A DNA stretch of 64,000 bases from Piscinibacter sp. (GTDB lineage Bacteria; Pseudomonadota; Gammaproteobacteria; Burkholderiales; Burkholderiaceae_C). Below, piece by piece: positions 1 through 8,660 of this stretch (position 1 is the stretch's first letter; every line of letters begins with the position of its first letter). The position numbers and the translations under genes are program-made. Where the stretch lies: positions 248,001 to 312,000 of the forward strand of contig JADJJI010000004.1 of NCBI GenBank assembly GCA_016706565.1, written 5' to 3'. The notes under the pieces are model-generated. The model did not search any database and was not told the DNA's origin. It worked only from the letters and a program-made list of their open reading frames with translations.

Positions 1-407
1 TCGAGCACGGCGAGTTCGGCGCGCAGCCAGCGGCGGTCGACAGCGGCCACCCAGGTGGCTTGCCCGGCCGTGGCATCGGGCGCCACGGCCAGGTGCACCT
101 CGTCCGCGTCGTCGAGCAGCGATTCCTCGAGCACGCCCACCAGCGCGGCGCGCAGGCGTGCCGCCGGTGCCTTGGGCAGGGTGATGCGATGCCAGCTCAC
201 GTCGGTATCTGCGAGCATCGCCACCACCGTGCTGGCCTTGGGCAGCAACGCTGCACTGCACTCGCCCTGCGCGCTCAGCAGCAGCCCGTCCGGGCTGGTC
301 ACGTAGGCGTATTCGGTGCCCAGGCCCGAGACCGGCGTCTGCACGTCGGGGCCGCCGCGTGCGGTCAGGCGCTGGCGTTCGGGGATCTGTACGACGAGGA
401 TGGACAT
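1..407 (-). CDS. gspL: Type II secretion system protein GspL (partial)
   Basis: The first 135 codons of a GspL-type inner-membrane assembly protein are present; the gene runs off the left edge. The start is the ATG whose complement lies at 405-407, giving MSILVVQIPERQ. The visible part is the cytoplasmic actin-like domain, with a conserved LPKA stretch followed by a VLEESLLDD segment typical of the region that binds the GspE ATPase. The transmembrane helix and periplasmic ferredoxin-like domain lie outside the window. It is last of the visible leftward run gspG-H-I-J-K-L, but 188 bases separate it from gspK, unlike the overlaps within the rest of the run. Assignment rests on sequence character plus context. 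Confidence 0.85.
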   Translation of the reverse strand, partial: MSILVVQIPERQRLTARGGPDVQTPVSGLGTEYAYVTSPDGLLLSAQGECSAALLPKASTVVAMLADTDVSWHRITLPKAPAARLRAALVGVLEESLLDDADEVHLAVAPDATAGQATWVAAVDRRWLRAELAVL

Positions 408-433
408 GGCTTGCGGGTCACGGGGCTGGCGGC

Positions 434-439
434 ATTGTA
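434..439 (-). promoter_or_regulatory. Possible -10 element upstream of gspL
   Basis: The minus strand reads GCCTACAATG here, with TACAAT as a -10 hexamer about 27 bases before the gspL start codon. I find no convincing -35 at 16-18 bases. The same decamer occurs before hrcA and before the tRNA in this window, which is the main reason for listing it. It would give gspL a promoter inside the otherwise packed gsp operon. Confidence 0.3.
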
Positions 440-595
440 GGCAGGACCAATCTACAAACCTTCACAAATCAACGACTTAGGTCATGCCGTTGTAGCGCGT
501 CCAGGCCCTTGCGCACCATCGGGCCCGACCCGCGTCCACTGGAATCCCTTCGTGCTGCGCACTCCGGCTTTCGCCATTGGGGCGGCGCAGCGGGC

Positions 596-1543
596 TCACG
601 ATCGCACACCTTCGCGCGTGGAAACCTGCTCGCGCTGCAGCACCAGCATGTCCAGCCCGCGGCGCTCGACCAGCGAGCGCTGCTCGAGCATGCGGTCTTC
701 CAGGCGCAGCCGGCCGCGCACCTCGAAGTAGCTCGAGGTCACGGCGAACTGCTGCGGGTTCAACGGGCCGAGCCCGGGCACCTGGGTCTCGACCGAGCCG
801 AGCGTCTTGAATGGATCACGCTGGCGCATCTGCACCAGCCGCTCCGCGGTGGCCAGGTCCATGCCCTTGACGACCGACGCCAGCACCTCGCGCGACGCCG
901 TGTTCACGTTCACCGGCGTTCGCACCGGCAGCAGGGTCACGTAGGGCTCGAGCAGAGTGATGGTGCCGGCGTCGATGCCCAGCCAGGTGAGCTGTGCCAC
1001 GTTGCGCGGCAGCAGCGGCGAGCTGCCGCCCTGCGTGGCCGGCGCGCGGGCGTCGCGCAGACCGCTGGCGATGCGCGCGGCGACGTCGGTGGAGACGCCC
1101 ACCGTCTGGCACAGGCGCTCGAGGGCCTCCAGTTCGATCGCCAGGGTCTTGCCGTTGTTGTCGACCAGGTTGGCGAGGTTGTAGCGCGCCTGCTCGTCGG
1201 TGATGCTGCCGGACAGAAAGGCGTCGGGCGCATCGTCGGTGTTGCTCTTGTCGACGGCCAGGAAGGTCGACAGGCGCGCCTCGGCCAGCGGCGTGGCCCA
1301 GGGTTCGGTGAGCGCGGTCGGCCGGCCGGAGCGGGCGTCTTCGCGCAGGATCAGGCGCGCCCAGTCGAGCGCCCCGTTGAGGATCCAGGCCGACTGCATG
1401 CGCGCGCGTTCGGCCGCCTCGACCTGCACGGCACGCCATTGCTGCCAGACCATCGACGCGGCCAGCGTGACCACCAGCGTGACGATGATCAGCGCCGTGA
1501 GCAGTGCGGCGCCGTGTTGTCGACGGGGGGCGTGGCGCTTCAC
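596..1543 (-). CDS. gspK: Type II secretion minor pseudopilin GspK
   Basis: GspK is the large minor pseudopilin at the tip of the type II secretion pseudopilus, acting with GspI and GspJ. The 315-residue product starts with GTG (complement at 1541-1543), three bases after gspJ ends. A short basic leader precedes the prepilin peptidase site at QHG/AALLTAL, followed by a hydrophobic helix of about 20 residues. As expected for GspK, the glutamate at mature position 5 is absent, which is how this subunit is thought to cap the filament. A long globular domain follows. Length and order agree with the family. Confidence 0.93.
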   Translation of the reverse strand: MKRHAPRRQHGAALLTALIIVTLVVTLAASMVWQQWRAVQVEAAERARMQSAWILNGALDWARLILREDARSGRPTALTEPWATPLAEARLSTFLAVDKSNTDDAPDAFLSGSITDEQARYNLANLVDNNGKTLAIELEALERLCQTVGVSTDVAARIASGLRDARAPATQGGSSPLLPRNVAQLTWLGIDAGTITLLEPYVTLLPVRTPVNVNTASREVLASVVKGMDLATAERLVQMRQRDPFKTLGSVETQVPGLGPLNPQQFAVTSSYFEVRGRLRLEDRMLEQRSLVERRGLDMLVLQREQVSTREGVRS

Positions 1544-1546
1544 GTT

Positions 1547-2185
1547 TCAGGGACCGAGCAGCGAATCGCGGGTGATCGAGCCGTTCAACCCGCTGCCCGG
1601 CGCAAAACTGAGCACGACACGCACGCCCGAAGGCAGCGCCTGCCGCGGTGCGGCCGCACTGGCTGCCGCGGCCGGTGCCGGCGCCGCCACGTTGCCGGTG
1701 GACTGCGCATTGCTCCAGGAGTTGCCCTGGAAGAAGTACACCTGCCATTGCGACAGCCCTTCGAGCGTCCGCAACTGCCCCGGCTCGCCGCCTTGCAGCT
1801 GCTGGCTGGTGAACCAGCTGTCCTGCAGCGCGGCACTGCCGGTGACCGCCGGGCTGGCCCAGCGCTCCCAGGCATTGGCCGTGCCCTGCGGCCGCATCGA
1901 CCAGACGACCACCTGCACACCGTCGGGCACGCTGCGCGTCAAACGCAGCGTGGCGCCGTCGAACACCAGCGGCGGCACGGCGCCGGTGTCCTGCACCGCG
2001 CCGAGGTCGGTCTGCCACTGCGCGAGCACGGTGTTCAGTCGCAGCGTCTGCTCGAGCTGCTTCTGGCTGGCATCGCGCGTGCGCACGATGCCGTCCACGC
2101 CCTGCCAGGCCATGCCGGCCATCAGCGCCATGATGACCAGAGCCACCAGCACCTCGACCAGAGTGAAGCCGCGCGTCCTGTCCAT
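1547..2185 (-). CDS. gspJ: Type II secretion minor pseudopilin GspJ
   Basis: GspJ is a minor pseudopilin that forms the tip complex with GspI and GspK. The start is ATG (complement 2183-2185) giving MDRTRGFTLVEVLVAL; it overlaps the gspI stop codon as TGATG. The prepilin peptidase site G/FTLVE lies at residue 6, with glutamate at mature position 5 and a hydrophobic N-terminal helix. An upstream in-frame extension exists but lies inside gspI and lacks pilin character. The product is 212 residues, normal for GspJ. Confidence 0.92.
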   Translation of the reverse strand: MDRTRGFTLVEVLVALVIMALMAGMAWQGVDGIVRTRDASQKQLEQTLRLNTVLAQWQTDLGAVQDTGAVPPLVFDGATLRLTRSVPDGVQVVVWSMRPQGTANAWERWASPAVTGSAALQDSWFTSQQLQGGEPGQLRTLEGLSQWQVYFFQGNSWSNAQSTGNVAAPAPAAAASAAAPRQALPSGVRVVLSFAPGSGLNGSITRDSLLGP

Positions 2186-2553
2186 CAGTAGCGGCCGAGG
2201 ATGGTGGACAGCGACAGCACCGGCTCGCCGGCGTCGTTGGCGATCTGCGCATCGACGCGGCGGAAGTTCGGGTTGGGTGTCGGCCGGATGATCAGCTTGC
2301 CCTGGAAGTTGCGGCCGAGCTGCTCGCAGCTGAAGTCGCCATCGCCCACGCTGGGAAACTGCTTGGCCAGGCGCAGCCCGGTGAGCTGGTTGTCGGCGCA
2401 CCATTGCGCCGCGGTCACGTCGGCCAGCCGCTGCGCGTTGCCGGTCAGCGCGCCGGCTGCCTTGATGCCCGCGCCCAGGGTCACCGCCACGATGGTCAGG
2501 GCGACCAGAACCTCGATCAGGGTGAAGCCGTGTGCGCGGCCTCTGCGGCTCAC
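2185..2553 (-). CDS. gspI: Type II secretion minor pseudopilin GspI
   Basis: GspI initiates assembly of the pseudopilus tip with GspJ and GspK. The 122-residue product begins with GTG (complement 2551-2553), overlapping the gspH stop as GTGA. The leader MSRRGRAHG is followed by FTLIEVLVALTIVAV, the canonical cleavage site with glutamate at mature position 5. Two cysteines (around residues 55 and 79) could form a disulfide. Coupled on both sides to gspH and gspJ. Confidence 0.93.
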   Translation of the reverse strand: MSRRGRAHGFTLIEVLVALTIVAVTLGAGIKAAGALTGNAQRLADVTAAQWCADNQLTGLRLAKQFPSVGDGDFSCEQLGRNFQGKLIIRPTPNPNFRRVDAQIANDAGEPVLSLSTILGRY

Positions 2554-2999
2554 GGCGCGGCCTCGCTGTCGGCCACCGTGAAGGGGCCGAGGCCGTCGGT
2601 AGCCAGTGTCAGGCGCTGAGCGTCCAGCCTCAGCACGATGCGCTGGCGGCCGATCAGCGGCTCGGGCCCCAGCACCACCGCACGCGCGCCGACCACCTCG
2701 GCGCTGACGCCTTCGACGAGCCAGCGGCCGGGCAGATCGGAGGACTCGGGCAGGCCGATGAAGCGGAAGCCCGGCGTGTCGGCCTGCTCGGCACGCGGTT
2801 CCCAGCGCGCCGCGAGCCCGGAGGCGCGCGCCTCGGCGCGCGCCGATTCGAGCAGCGCGGCCAAGCGCGCGGCCTCGTGCTCGAGCCGTGTGCTGGCCGG
2901 GTCGCGCATGGCCAGGCTCACCACGCTGCTGGCAATGGCGATGAGCGCCACCACGACCAGCAGTTCGATCAGCGTGAAGCCGGCTTGTCGCGCTCGCAC
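2550..2999 (-). CDS. gspH: Type II secretion minor pseudopilin GspH
   Basis: GspH links the pseudopilus tip complex to the GspG shaft. I chose the GTG at complement 2997-2999, which gives a short leader VRARQAG before FTLIELLVVVALIAI. A longer open frame to an ATG at 3095 would run far into gspG and add a leader without pilin character, so I reject it. The product is 149 residues. It begins 13 bases after the gspG stop and ends overlapping the gspI start. Confidence 0.9.
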   Translation of the reverse strand: MRARQAGFTLIELLVVVALIAIASSVVSLAMRDPASTRLEHEAARLAALLESARAEARASGLAARWEPRAEQADTPGFRFIGLPESSDLPGRWLVEGVSAEVVGARAVVLGPEPLIGRQRIVLRLDAQRLTLATDGLGPFTVADSEAAP

Positions 3000-3012
3000 G
3001 CAGGCTCCGTCG

Positions 3013-3453
3013 TCACTGCCAGGAGCCGATCTCGGCGTCCTTGCCGTCGCCGCCGAGAACGCCATCGGCGCCGAAGCTGAACACGTCGATGTCACCCTTC
3101 AGCCCCGGGCTGGCGTACTGGTACGGGCGGCCCCAGGGGTCGTTGGGCAGCTTCTCGAGATAGGGCTTCCAGTTCGGCGGGATGGCACCGGCAGTCGGCT
3201 TGACCACCAGCGCCTGCAGGCCCTGCTCGCTGGTCGGGTAGCGCTGGTTGTCGAGGCGGTAGAGCTTGAGGGCCTGCATCAGATTGTTGACGTCGGTGCG
3301 CGCGGCGGTGACGCGGGCATCGTCGGCGCGGTCGAGCACGTTGGGGACGATCAACGCCGCCAGCACGCCGATGATCACCAGCACCACCATCAGTTCGATC
3401 AGCGTGAAACCGCGCGCCATGCGCGGCCGGATGTGTCGCAGGGAAGAAGACAT
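3013..3453 (-). CDS. gspG: Type II secretion major pseudopilin GspG
   Basis: GspG is the main subunit of the type II pseudopilus. The chosen ATG (complement 3451-3453) gives MSSSLRHIRPRMARG before the cleavage site G/FTLIELMVVLVIIGVLAA; a second ATG at 3420 is also possible. The C-terminal part has the GspG signature: NDPWGRPYQY followed by SPGLKGDIDVFSFGADG, the loop that binds calcium in characterised homologues. Mature length is near 130 residues, normal. It is the first gene of the leftward gsp run, 62 bases from divergent gspC. Confidence 0.96.
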   Translation of the reverse strand: MSSSLRHIRPRMARGFTLIELMVVLVIIGVLAALIVPNVLDRADDARVTAARTDVNNLMQALKLYRLDNQRYPTSEQGLQALVVKPTAGAIPPNWKPYLEKLPNDPWGRPYQYASPGLKGDIDVFSFGADGVLGGDGKDAEIGSWQ

Positions 3454-3515
3454 CGTGAAACGACCCGCCGGAGCAGGGACGCGGTGTTGCAGACCCGGTC
3501 GATCATAATCCCCGC

Positions 3516-4193
3516 ATGTTGGCAAGACTCACCGCCTTCGTCGTCTGGGCCCTGGTGGCGGCGACCGCCGTCTTCTGGGGGCTGCGCATGCTCGTGCGGC
3601 CCCAGCCCGCGCCGGCGTACGCCGTGGCCGTCGGCGAATCCGTCGCGATGCGCGGCGATCTGTCGCGCCTGCTGGGCGCCACTGCCTCGGCGGCAGCGGA
3701 CAAGGCCGCACCGGCCCCCGAACTGGCTTCGCGCTTCAAGCTGCTGGGCGTGATGGCCGGCAAACAGTCCAGCGGTTCCGGCTTCGCTTTGATTGCCGTC
3801 GATGCCAAGCCTGCACGGGCCTACCCGGTGGGCGCCCGCGTCGACGGCGAGTTGGTCTTGCAGGCCGTCAGCCTGCGCACGGCCTCGATCGGTCTGTCGC
3901 AAGGCAGCCCGGCAGTGACGCTCGAGGTGCCGATGCTGCCCGCTCCGGCCACCGGGTCCTTGCCGTCGGCGGGTGACGGCGTGAAGTTCGGCGCTGCGGC
4001 CTCTCCGCCGCCTGCCGCAACGCCGGCGCCTGCACCGATGATCGCACCGCCGCCCGCGCCGCTTCCCCAGCCGGCACCGGTGGCGGGCCGGCCATCCCTT
4101 CCGGGTGTGCCCTCGGCCCTGCCCAACCAGGCACCGTTGCCCACGGCATTGCCGGGCGGCGGCTCGCGCGTCCCGGGCCTGAACAACCGCTGA
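3516..4193 (+). CDS. gspC: Type II secretion protein GspC, short form without PDZ domain
   Basis: GspC connects the inner-membrane platform to the GspD secretin. This 225-residue protein has an N-terminal transmembrane helix (residues about 5-25) and a homology-region domain (about 60-140; FKLLGVMAG, LIAVDAKPARAYPVG). The rest is a long proline/alanine-rich tail. No PDZ or coiled-coil domain is visible after the homology region, consistent with shorter GspC forms of Burkholderiales. It is transcribed divergently from gspG, an arrangement common in this order. gspD, gspE and gspF are not in the window on this side. Confidence 0.85.
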   Translation: MLARLTAFVVWALVAATAVFWGLRMLVRPQPAPAYAVAVGESVAMRGDLSRLLGATASAAADKAAPAPELASRFKLLGVMAGKQSSGSGFALIAVDAKPARAYPVGARVDGELVLQAVSLRTASIGLSQGSPAVTLEVPMLPAPATGSLPSAGDGVKFGAAASPPPAATPAPAPMIAPPPAPLPQPAPVAGRPSLPGVPSALPNQAPLPTALPGGGSRVPGLNNR

Positions 4194-4209
4194 ATCGCAT
4201 CCACGCCGC

Positions 4210-5280
4210 TCAGGCGGCGGGCGCTCCAGTGGCCAGGTTCATCGGCATGGGCTGCGACGGACCCGGGTCTTCGCCCTCGGCCACTTCGGTCAGCAAGGCG
4301 GCGGCACTGCGCACCAGCGGCCAGGCCAGCGTGGCGCCGGTGCCATCGGTGCTTTCCATGCCCAGCTCCAGCAGCGCCGTGGCCTGGAACAGCGACAGCG
4401 CGCGGTCCAGGCCGTGGTGGTTGTGGCTGCGGCAGTAGACGCAGTAGTCGGTGACGGCCGGGGCGATGCGCGAAGCCACCATCAGCGCGGCGCAGGCGGT
4501 CATGCCGTCGGCGATCACCAGGTGCCGCTTGCTGCCGGCGACGAGCATCACGCCGACCATCATCGCCATCTCGAAACCGCCGAACGAGGCCAGCACCTCG
4601 ACCGGGTCCTGCGCGTCCTTGTGGCGTGTCTGTGCGCCCTGCAAGACGGTGACGAGGTGATTCAGGTCCTCGGGCGGCATGCTGGGGCCCGAGGTCAGCA
4701 GGTCGCGCAGGTTGGCATCGGCCAGTCGCGACAGCACGAGGGCCGCGCTCTCATGGGCTCCGACACCGATGCCGGCGCAGGCGATCACGTTGCCCGGCAG
4801 CGAATCGGCGATCTCCATGCCGGCGCGGATCGCGGCGTGTGCCTGGTCGAGCGACATCGCCATCGTGGCGCGAGAACTGCGCGTGCCGTGGGCGATCTTG
4901 CGCGCCAGCAGGCGGGCGTGCGGTACCACCGGCTCGGCCACGCCGCAGTCGACCACCGACAACTCGAGGCCCTGAATGCGGGCGAACACCGACACCGGCA
5001 GCTGCGAGCCGAGCAGCCGCGCCACCAGCTTGGCCGTCGAGGCGCGCCCCGGGATGCCGATGCCATCGACCGCCAGGCCGTGGTCGGAGGCGAACAGCAC
5101 GATCTGCGGCGACCGGAATCGGGGCTTGAGCGTGTTCTGGATCAGGCCCAGGCGGATGGCCAGCGGCTCGAGTTCGCCCAGGCTGCCGGTCGTCTCGCTG
5201 CGCCGCTGCAGTTTCTCGCGCAAGGCCTGCTCGAGCAGCGGGTTGGCCGTGGGGGTGATCAGGGATCGATTGACCGACAT
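4210..5280 (-). CDS. CobT-like phosphoribosyltransferase, divergent
   Basis: The 356-residue product belongs to the nicotinate-nucleotide:dimethylbenzimidazole phosphoribosyltransferase (CobT) fold. Shared features include GSLGELE near residue 35, ASDHGL near 65, VEVLASFGGFEMAMMVGVML in the middle, IAPAVTDY, and a C-terminal DGTGATLAWPLV segment. Aligned by eye to Salmonella CobT, however, both catalytic glutamates look changed. The GELGMANTT-type motif reads AGIGVGAHES, and the GEGSGA motif reads TDGTGA. No other cobalamin genes lie nearby and I see no B12-box riboswitch upstream. It may act on a different base, be regulatory, or have lost activity. I leave the symbol blank. ATG chosen at complement 5278-5280 (MSVNRSLITPTANPLL). 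Confidence 0.8.
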   Translation of the reverse strand: MSVNRSLITPTANPLLEQALREKLQRRSETTGSLGELEPLAIRLGLIQNTLKPRFRSPQIVLFASDHGLAVDGIGIPGRASTAKLVARLLGSQLPVSVFARIQGLELSVVDCGVAEPVVPHARLLARKIAHGTRSSRATMAMSLDQAHAAIRAGMEIADSLPGNVIACAGIGVGAHESAALVLSRLADANLRDLLTSGPSMPPEDLNHLVTVLQGAQTRHKDAQDPVEVLASFGGFEMAMMVGVMLVAGSKRHLVIADGMTACAALMVASRIAPAVTDYCVYCRSHNHHGLDRALSLFQATALLELGMESTDGTGATLAWPLVRSAAALLTEVAEGEDPGPSQPMPMNLATGAPAA

Positions 5281-5386
5281 GGATGATGCGTTACGGGCGA
5301 GAGTGAGCCGCGATGGGCGGCTCAAGCACAAATCACGCCGCTGCGGCCGCATTGTGCGGCGCGGTGCACGGGCGCGCAATCCGGCG

Positions 5387-5412
5387 CGCAACCGGGTGCG
5401 GACCCGGTTGCG
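5387..5412 (-). terminator. Perfect hairpin just after ilvA
   Basis: An 11-base-pair perfect inverted repeat, CGCAACCGGGT and its complement around a 4-base loop, begins five bases beyond the ilvA stop codon. There is no T-run on either side, so it is not a textbook intrinsic terminator. It may instead stabilise the ilvA mRNA 3' end or assist Rho-dependent termination. Confidence 0.45.
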
Positions 5413-5417
5413 ACGCC

Positions 5418-6986
<1,569 letters not shown>

Positions 6987-7052
6987 GGTGGCTCTCCAGG
7001 TGGGCGTTTGCGGCGCCGCATCATACCGTCGCCGTGTGGCACGCCCCGCCCA

Positions 7053-7168
7053 GAAAAAAGCCCAAGGCATTGCTGCCTTGGGCTGAATCCACCAATGGAG
7101 GAGGTGGAGGAGACAAACGGGACAGTCGTCGAAAACGCGCCGAAACGAACACAAACGACGACCGTATG
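7053..7168 (-). ncRNA. Candidate small RNA with anti-Shine-Dalgarno loop, upstream of ilvA
   Basis: A compact transcript of about 115 nucleotides is predicted between a good sigma-70 promoter and an intrinsic terminator. It folds into three stems. The 5' stem is GTCGTCG/CGACGAC (7156-7162 with 7125-7131). The middle 6-bp stem TCCACC/GGTGGA (7103-7108 with 7088-7093) presents TCCTCCATT in its loop. The third is the terminator stem. A second TCTCCTCC lies just before the middle stem. These C/U-rich runs mimic the 3' end of 16S rRNA and could pair with ribosome-binding sites. From memory, NcS27 of Burkholderia cenocepacia is a Burkholderiales RNA of this design; family membership is unverified. 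It could alternatively be an ilvA leader/attenuator, but I see no leader peptide with clustered Ile, Val, Leu or Thr codons. Confidence 0.7.
7054..7084 (-). terminator. Intrinsic terminator of the small RNA
   Basis: On the minus strand an 11-bp perfect stem AGCCCAAGGCA/TGCCTTGGGCT encloses the loop GCAA and is followed by TTTTTT. This is a textbook Rho-independent terminator. It is oriented with, and lies upstream of, ilvA, so it ends a transcript that starts before ilvA. Confidence 0.9.
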
Positions 7169-7174
7169 CGAAGC

Positions 7175-7203
7175 AGTGTAGGTCCTTTCATGCTGCATCG
7201 CAA
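7175..7203 (-). promoter_or_regulatory. Sigma-70 promoter of the small RNA
   Basis: The minus strand carries TTGCGA (complement 7198-7203), a 17-base spacer, and TACACT (complement 7175-7180). Transcription would begin near 7168. Both hexamers are close to consensus with ideal spacing, and no protein gene on this strand starts before the terminator at 7084. Confidence 0.65.
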
Positions 7204-7309
7204 TATCCGCATCGCATCTTCGCTAGGGAGGCCGCTCAACGAATCTGGTGACGCAGTGCACAATTCTCCGCTCGCACCGAGGGGGTGCGCGCTGGACCGA
7301 GGTTCGACC

Positions 7310-7732
7310 ATGGAATGCACGATCAACTGGCTGGCCGACAGCGGCATGGCCTTCATCGCCGAAACCGGCAGCGGCCACGTGCTGGCAATGGACGGCGCGC
7401 CCGACGGTGGCGGCCGCAATCTGGCGCCGCGGCCGATGGAGACGGTGCTCGCCGGCACCGGCGCCTGCACGGCCTACGACGTGGTGCTGATCCTCAAGCG
7501 CGGCCGGCATGACGTGCGCGGCTGCAAGGTGAAGATGCAGGCGCAGCGTGCCGACACCGACCCCAAGGTGTTCACCACCATCAACATGCACTTCACGGTC
7601 AGCGGGCGCGAGTTGCCGCCGGCAGCCGTCGATCGCGCCATCCGCATGTCTCACGAGAAGTACTGTTCCGCCAGCGCCATGCTGGCCAAGACCGCAGCCT
7701 TCACGACCAGCTTCGAGATCGTCGAGGCCTGA
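7310..7732 (+). CDS. OsmC family protein
   Basis: A 140-residue OsmC/Ohr-fold protein. The family includes organic-hydroperoxide reductases and many members of unknown substrate. Visible features are the GTGACTAYDVVLILKRGR helix carrying the first cysteine (about residue 51) and a later SHEKYCSASAMLAKTA segment with the second cysteine (about residue 119). These correspond to the paired redox-active cysteines of the family. The ATG at 7310 has a GA-rich stretch (GACCGAGG) upstream. It converges with coq7; the two stop codons are six bases apart. Confidence 0.88.
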   Translation: MECTINWLADSGMAFIAETGSGHVLAMDGAPDGGGRNLAPRPMETVLAGTGACTAYDVVLILKRGRHDVRGCKVKMQAQRADTDPKVFTTINMHFTVSGRELPPAAVDRAIRMSHEKYCSASAMLAKTAAFTTSFEIVEA

Positions 7733-7738
7733 GCGCGC

Positions 7739-8380
7739 TCAGATGCGGTGCGCGGTGGCGGTCATCAACCGCGCTGCTGCCCGCATCGCCCAGCGCAGCG
7801 GCGCCGGCAGCGGGGCCGCGCCTGCGGCTGCGGCGTCGTCAGCATGGCGCGCTTCGTCGTCGCGCATCTGGTCGACGATGACACGCGAGGCCGTATCGTG
7901 GGCCGGCAGTCGCTGCAGATGGCCTTCCAGATGCCGCTCGACCTGCCGCTCCGTCTCGACGAGGAAACCCAGGCTCACTGCATCGCCGGCCCGTCCGGCG
8001 AGCAGGCCGATCGCGAAGGCGCCGCCGTACCACAGCGGATTCAGCAGGCTCGGTCGAGCCCCGAGTTCCGCCAGGCGCTGCTGTGTCCAGGCCAGGTGAT
8101 CCGTCTCTTCGCGCGCGGCGCGTTCGAACTGACGGCGCAGCCCTTCATCGTGCGTCGCGAGCGACTGTGCGCTGTACAGCGCCTGGGCGCAGACTTCACC
8201 GACATGGTTCACGCGCATCAGCGCGCCGGCCAGGGCACGCTCCTCCTCCGACAGCGCGGGCGGCTCGATGGGCGAGCGCGGGCACGCACGGGCGGCGTGG
8301 CTTGCTCCGGAAAGGGTGCGCAGGGCGGTATCGGCGGCGATCAGCAGCGAGTCCATGGGCGTGTGCGAAGCGTCAGGCAT
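7739..8380 (-). CDS. coq7: Demethoxyubiquinone hydroxylase (COQ7 family)
   Basis: This enzyme adds a hydroxyl group to 2-polyprenyl-3-methyl-6-methoxy-benzoquinol in ubiquinone synthesis, at the inner membrane. The 213-residue product shows the di-iron ligand pattern. A first glutamate is in [13 protein letters not shown], followed by REETDHLAW, then [12 protein letters not shown], and finally [10 protein letters not shown]. The central [11 protein letters not shown] segment would associate with the membrane. Many Burkholderiales use this COQ7 type rather than the flavin enzyme UbiF. An alternative start at 8356 (MDSLLIAAD) resembles relatives and may be the true one. Confidence 0.93.
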   Translation of the reverse strand: MPDASHTPMDSLLIAADTALRTLSGASHAARACPRSPIEPPALSEEERALAGALMRVNHVGEVCAQALYSAQSLATHDEGLRRQFERAAREETDHLAWTQQRLAELGARPSLLNPLWYGGAFAIGLLAGRAGDAVSLGFLVETERQVERHLEGHLQRLPAHDTASRVIVDQMRDDEARHADDAAAAGAAPLPAPLRWAMRAAARLMTATAHRI

Positions 8381-8539
8381 CAGTCGGCGAGCATACGCGT
8401 GCCGCCACCCCCGCTGGCCATGGGGAGTCTCCCGTCGCAGGCGATTCTTGGGGTTTTCCCAGGGGAGATGACGCGCTGATGACCTCGTTACGCCTCGTTG
8501 TGCTCAGGCAACAACGCGGGCGAAATACCCGTCAATCCT

Positions 8540-8568
8540 TTGCAAGCCCAGGAGGGCTCTGGTGCAAT
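8540..8568 (+). promoter_or_regulatory. Possible porin promoter
   Basis: TTGCAA (8540-8545), a 17-base spacer and TGCAAT (8563-8568) form a weak sigma-70-like arrangement, which would leave a leader of about 85 bases. Nothing else stands out in the 280 bases between coq7 and the porin apart from the ribosome binding site AGGAG at 8647-8651. Confidence 0.3.
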
Positions 8569-8660
8569 ACGCCCAACTTCCGCTGAGGGGGTTCGGCCTG
8601 ATCTGCCCGCGAGGGCGCCAGTCGATCGGGACCTCTTGTTCAACCTAGGAGATAGTCGCA

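Noticed and set aside
359-2191. A 610-codon plus-strand frame across the gsp genes
   Set aside because: It is the complement of gspK, gspJ and gspI, all with pilin signatures on the minus strand.
5281-5417. Cobalamin riboswitch upstream of the CobT-like gene
   Set aside because: No B12-box or recognisable multistem leader; the hairpin here sits at the end of ilvA.
7054-7154. Leader peptide for ilvA attenuation
   Set aside because: The frame crossing the small RNA starts with TTG, lacks a ribosome binding site and has only scattered Leu/Ile codons.
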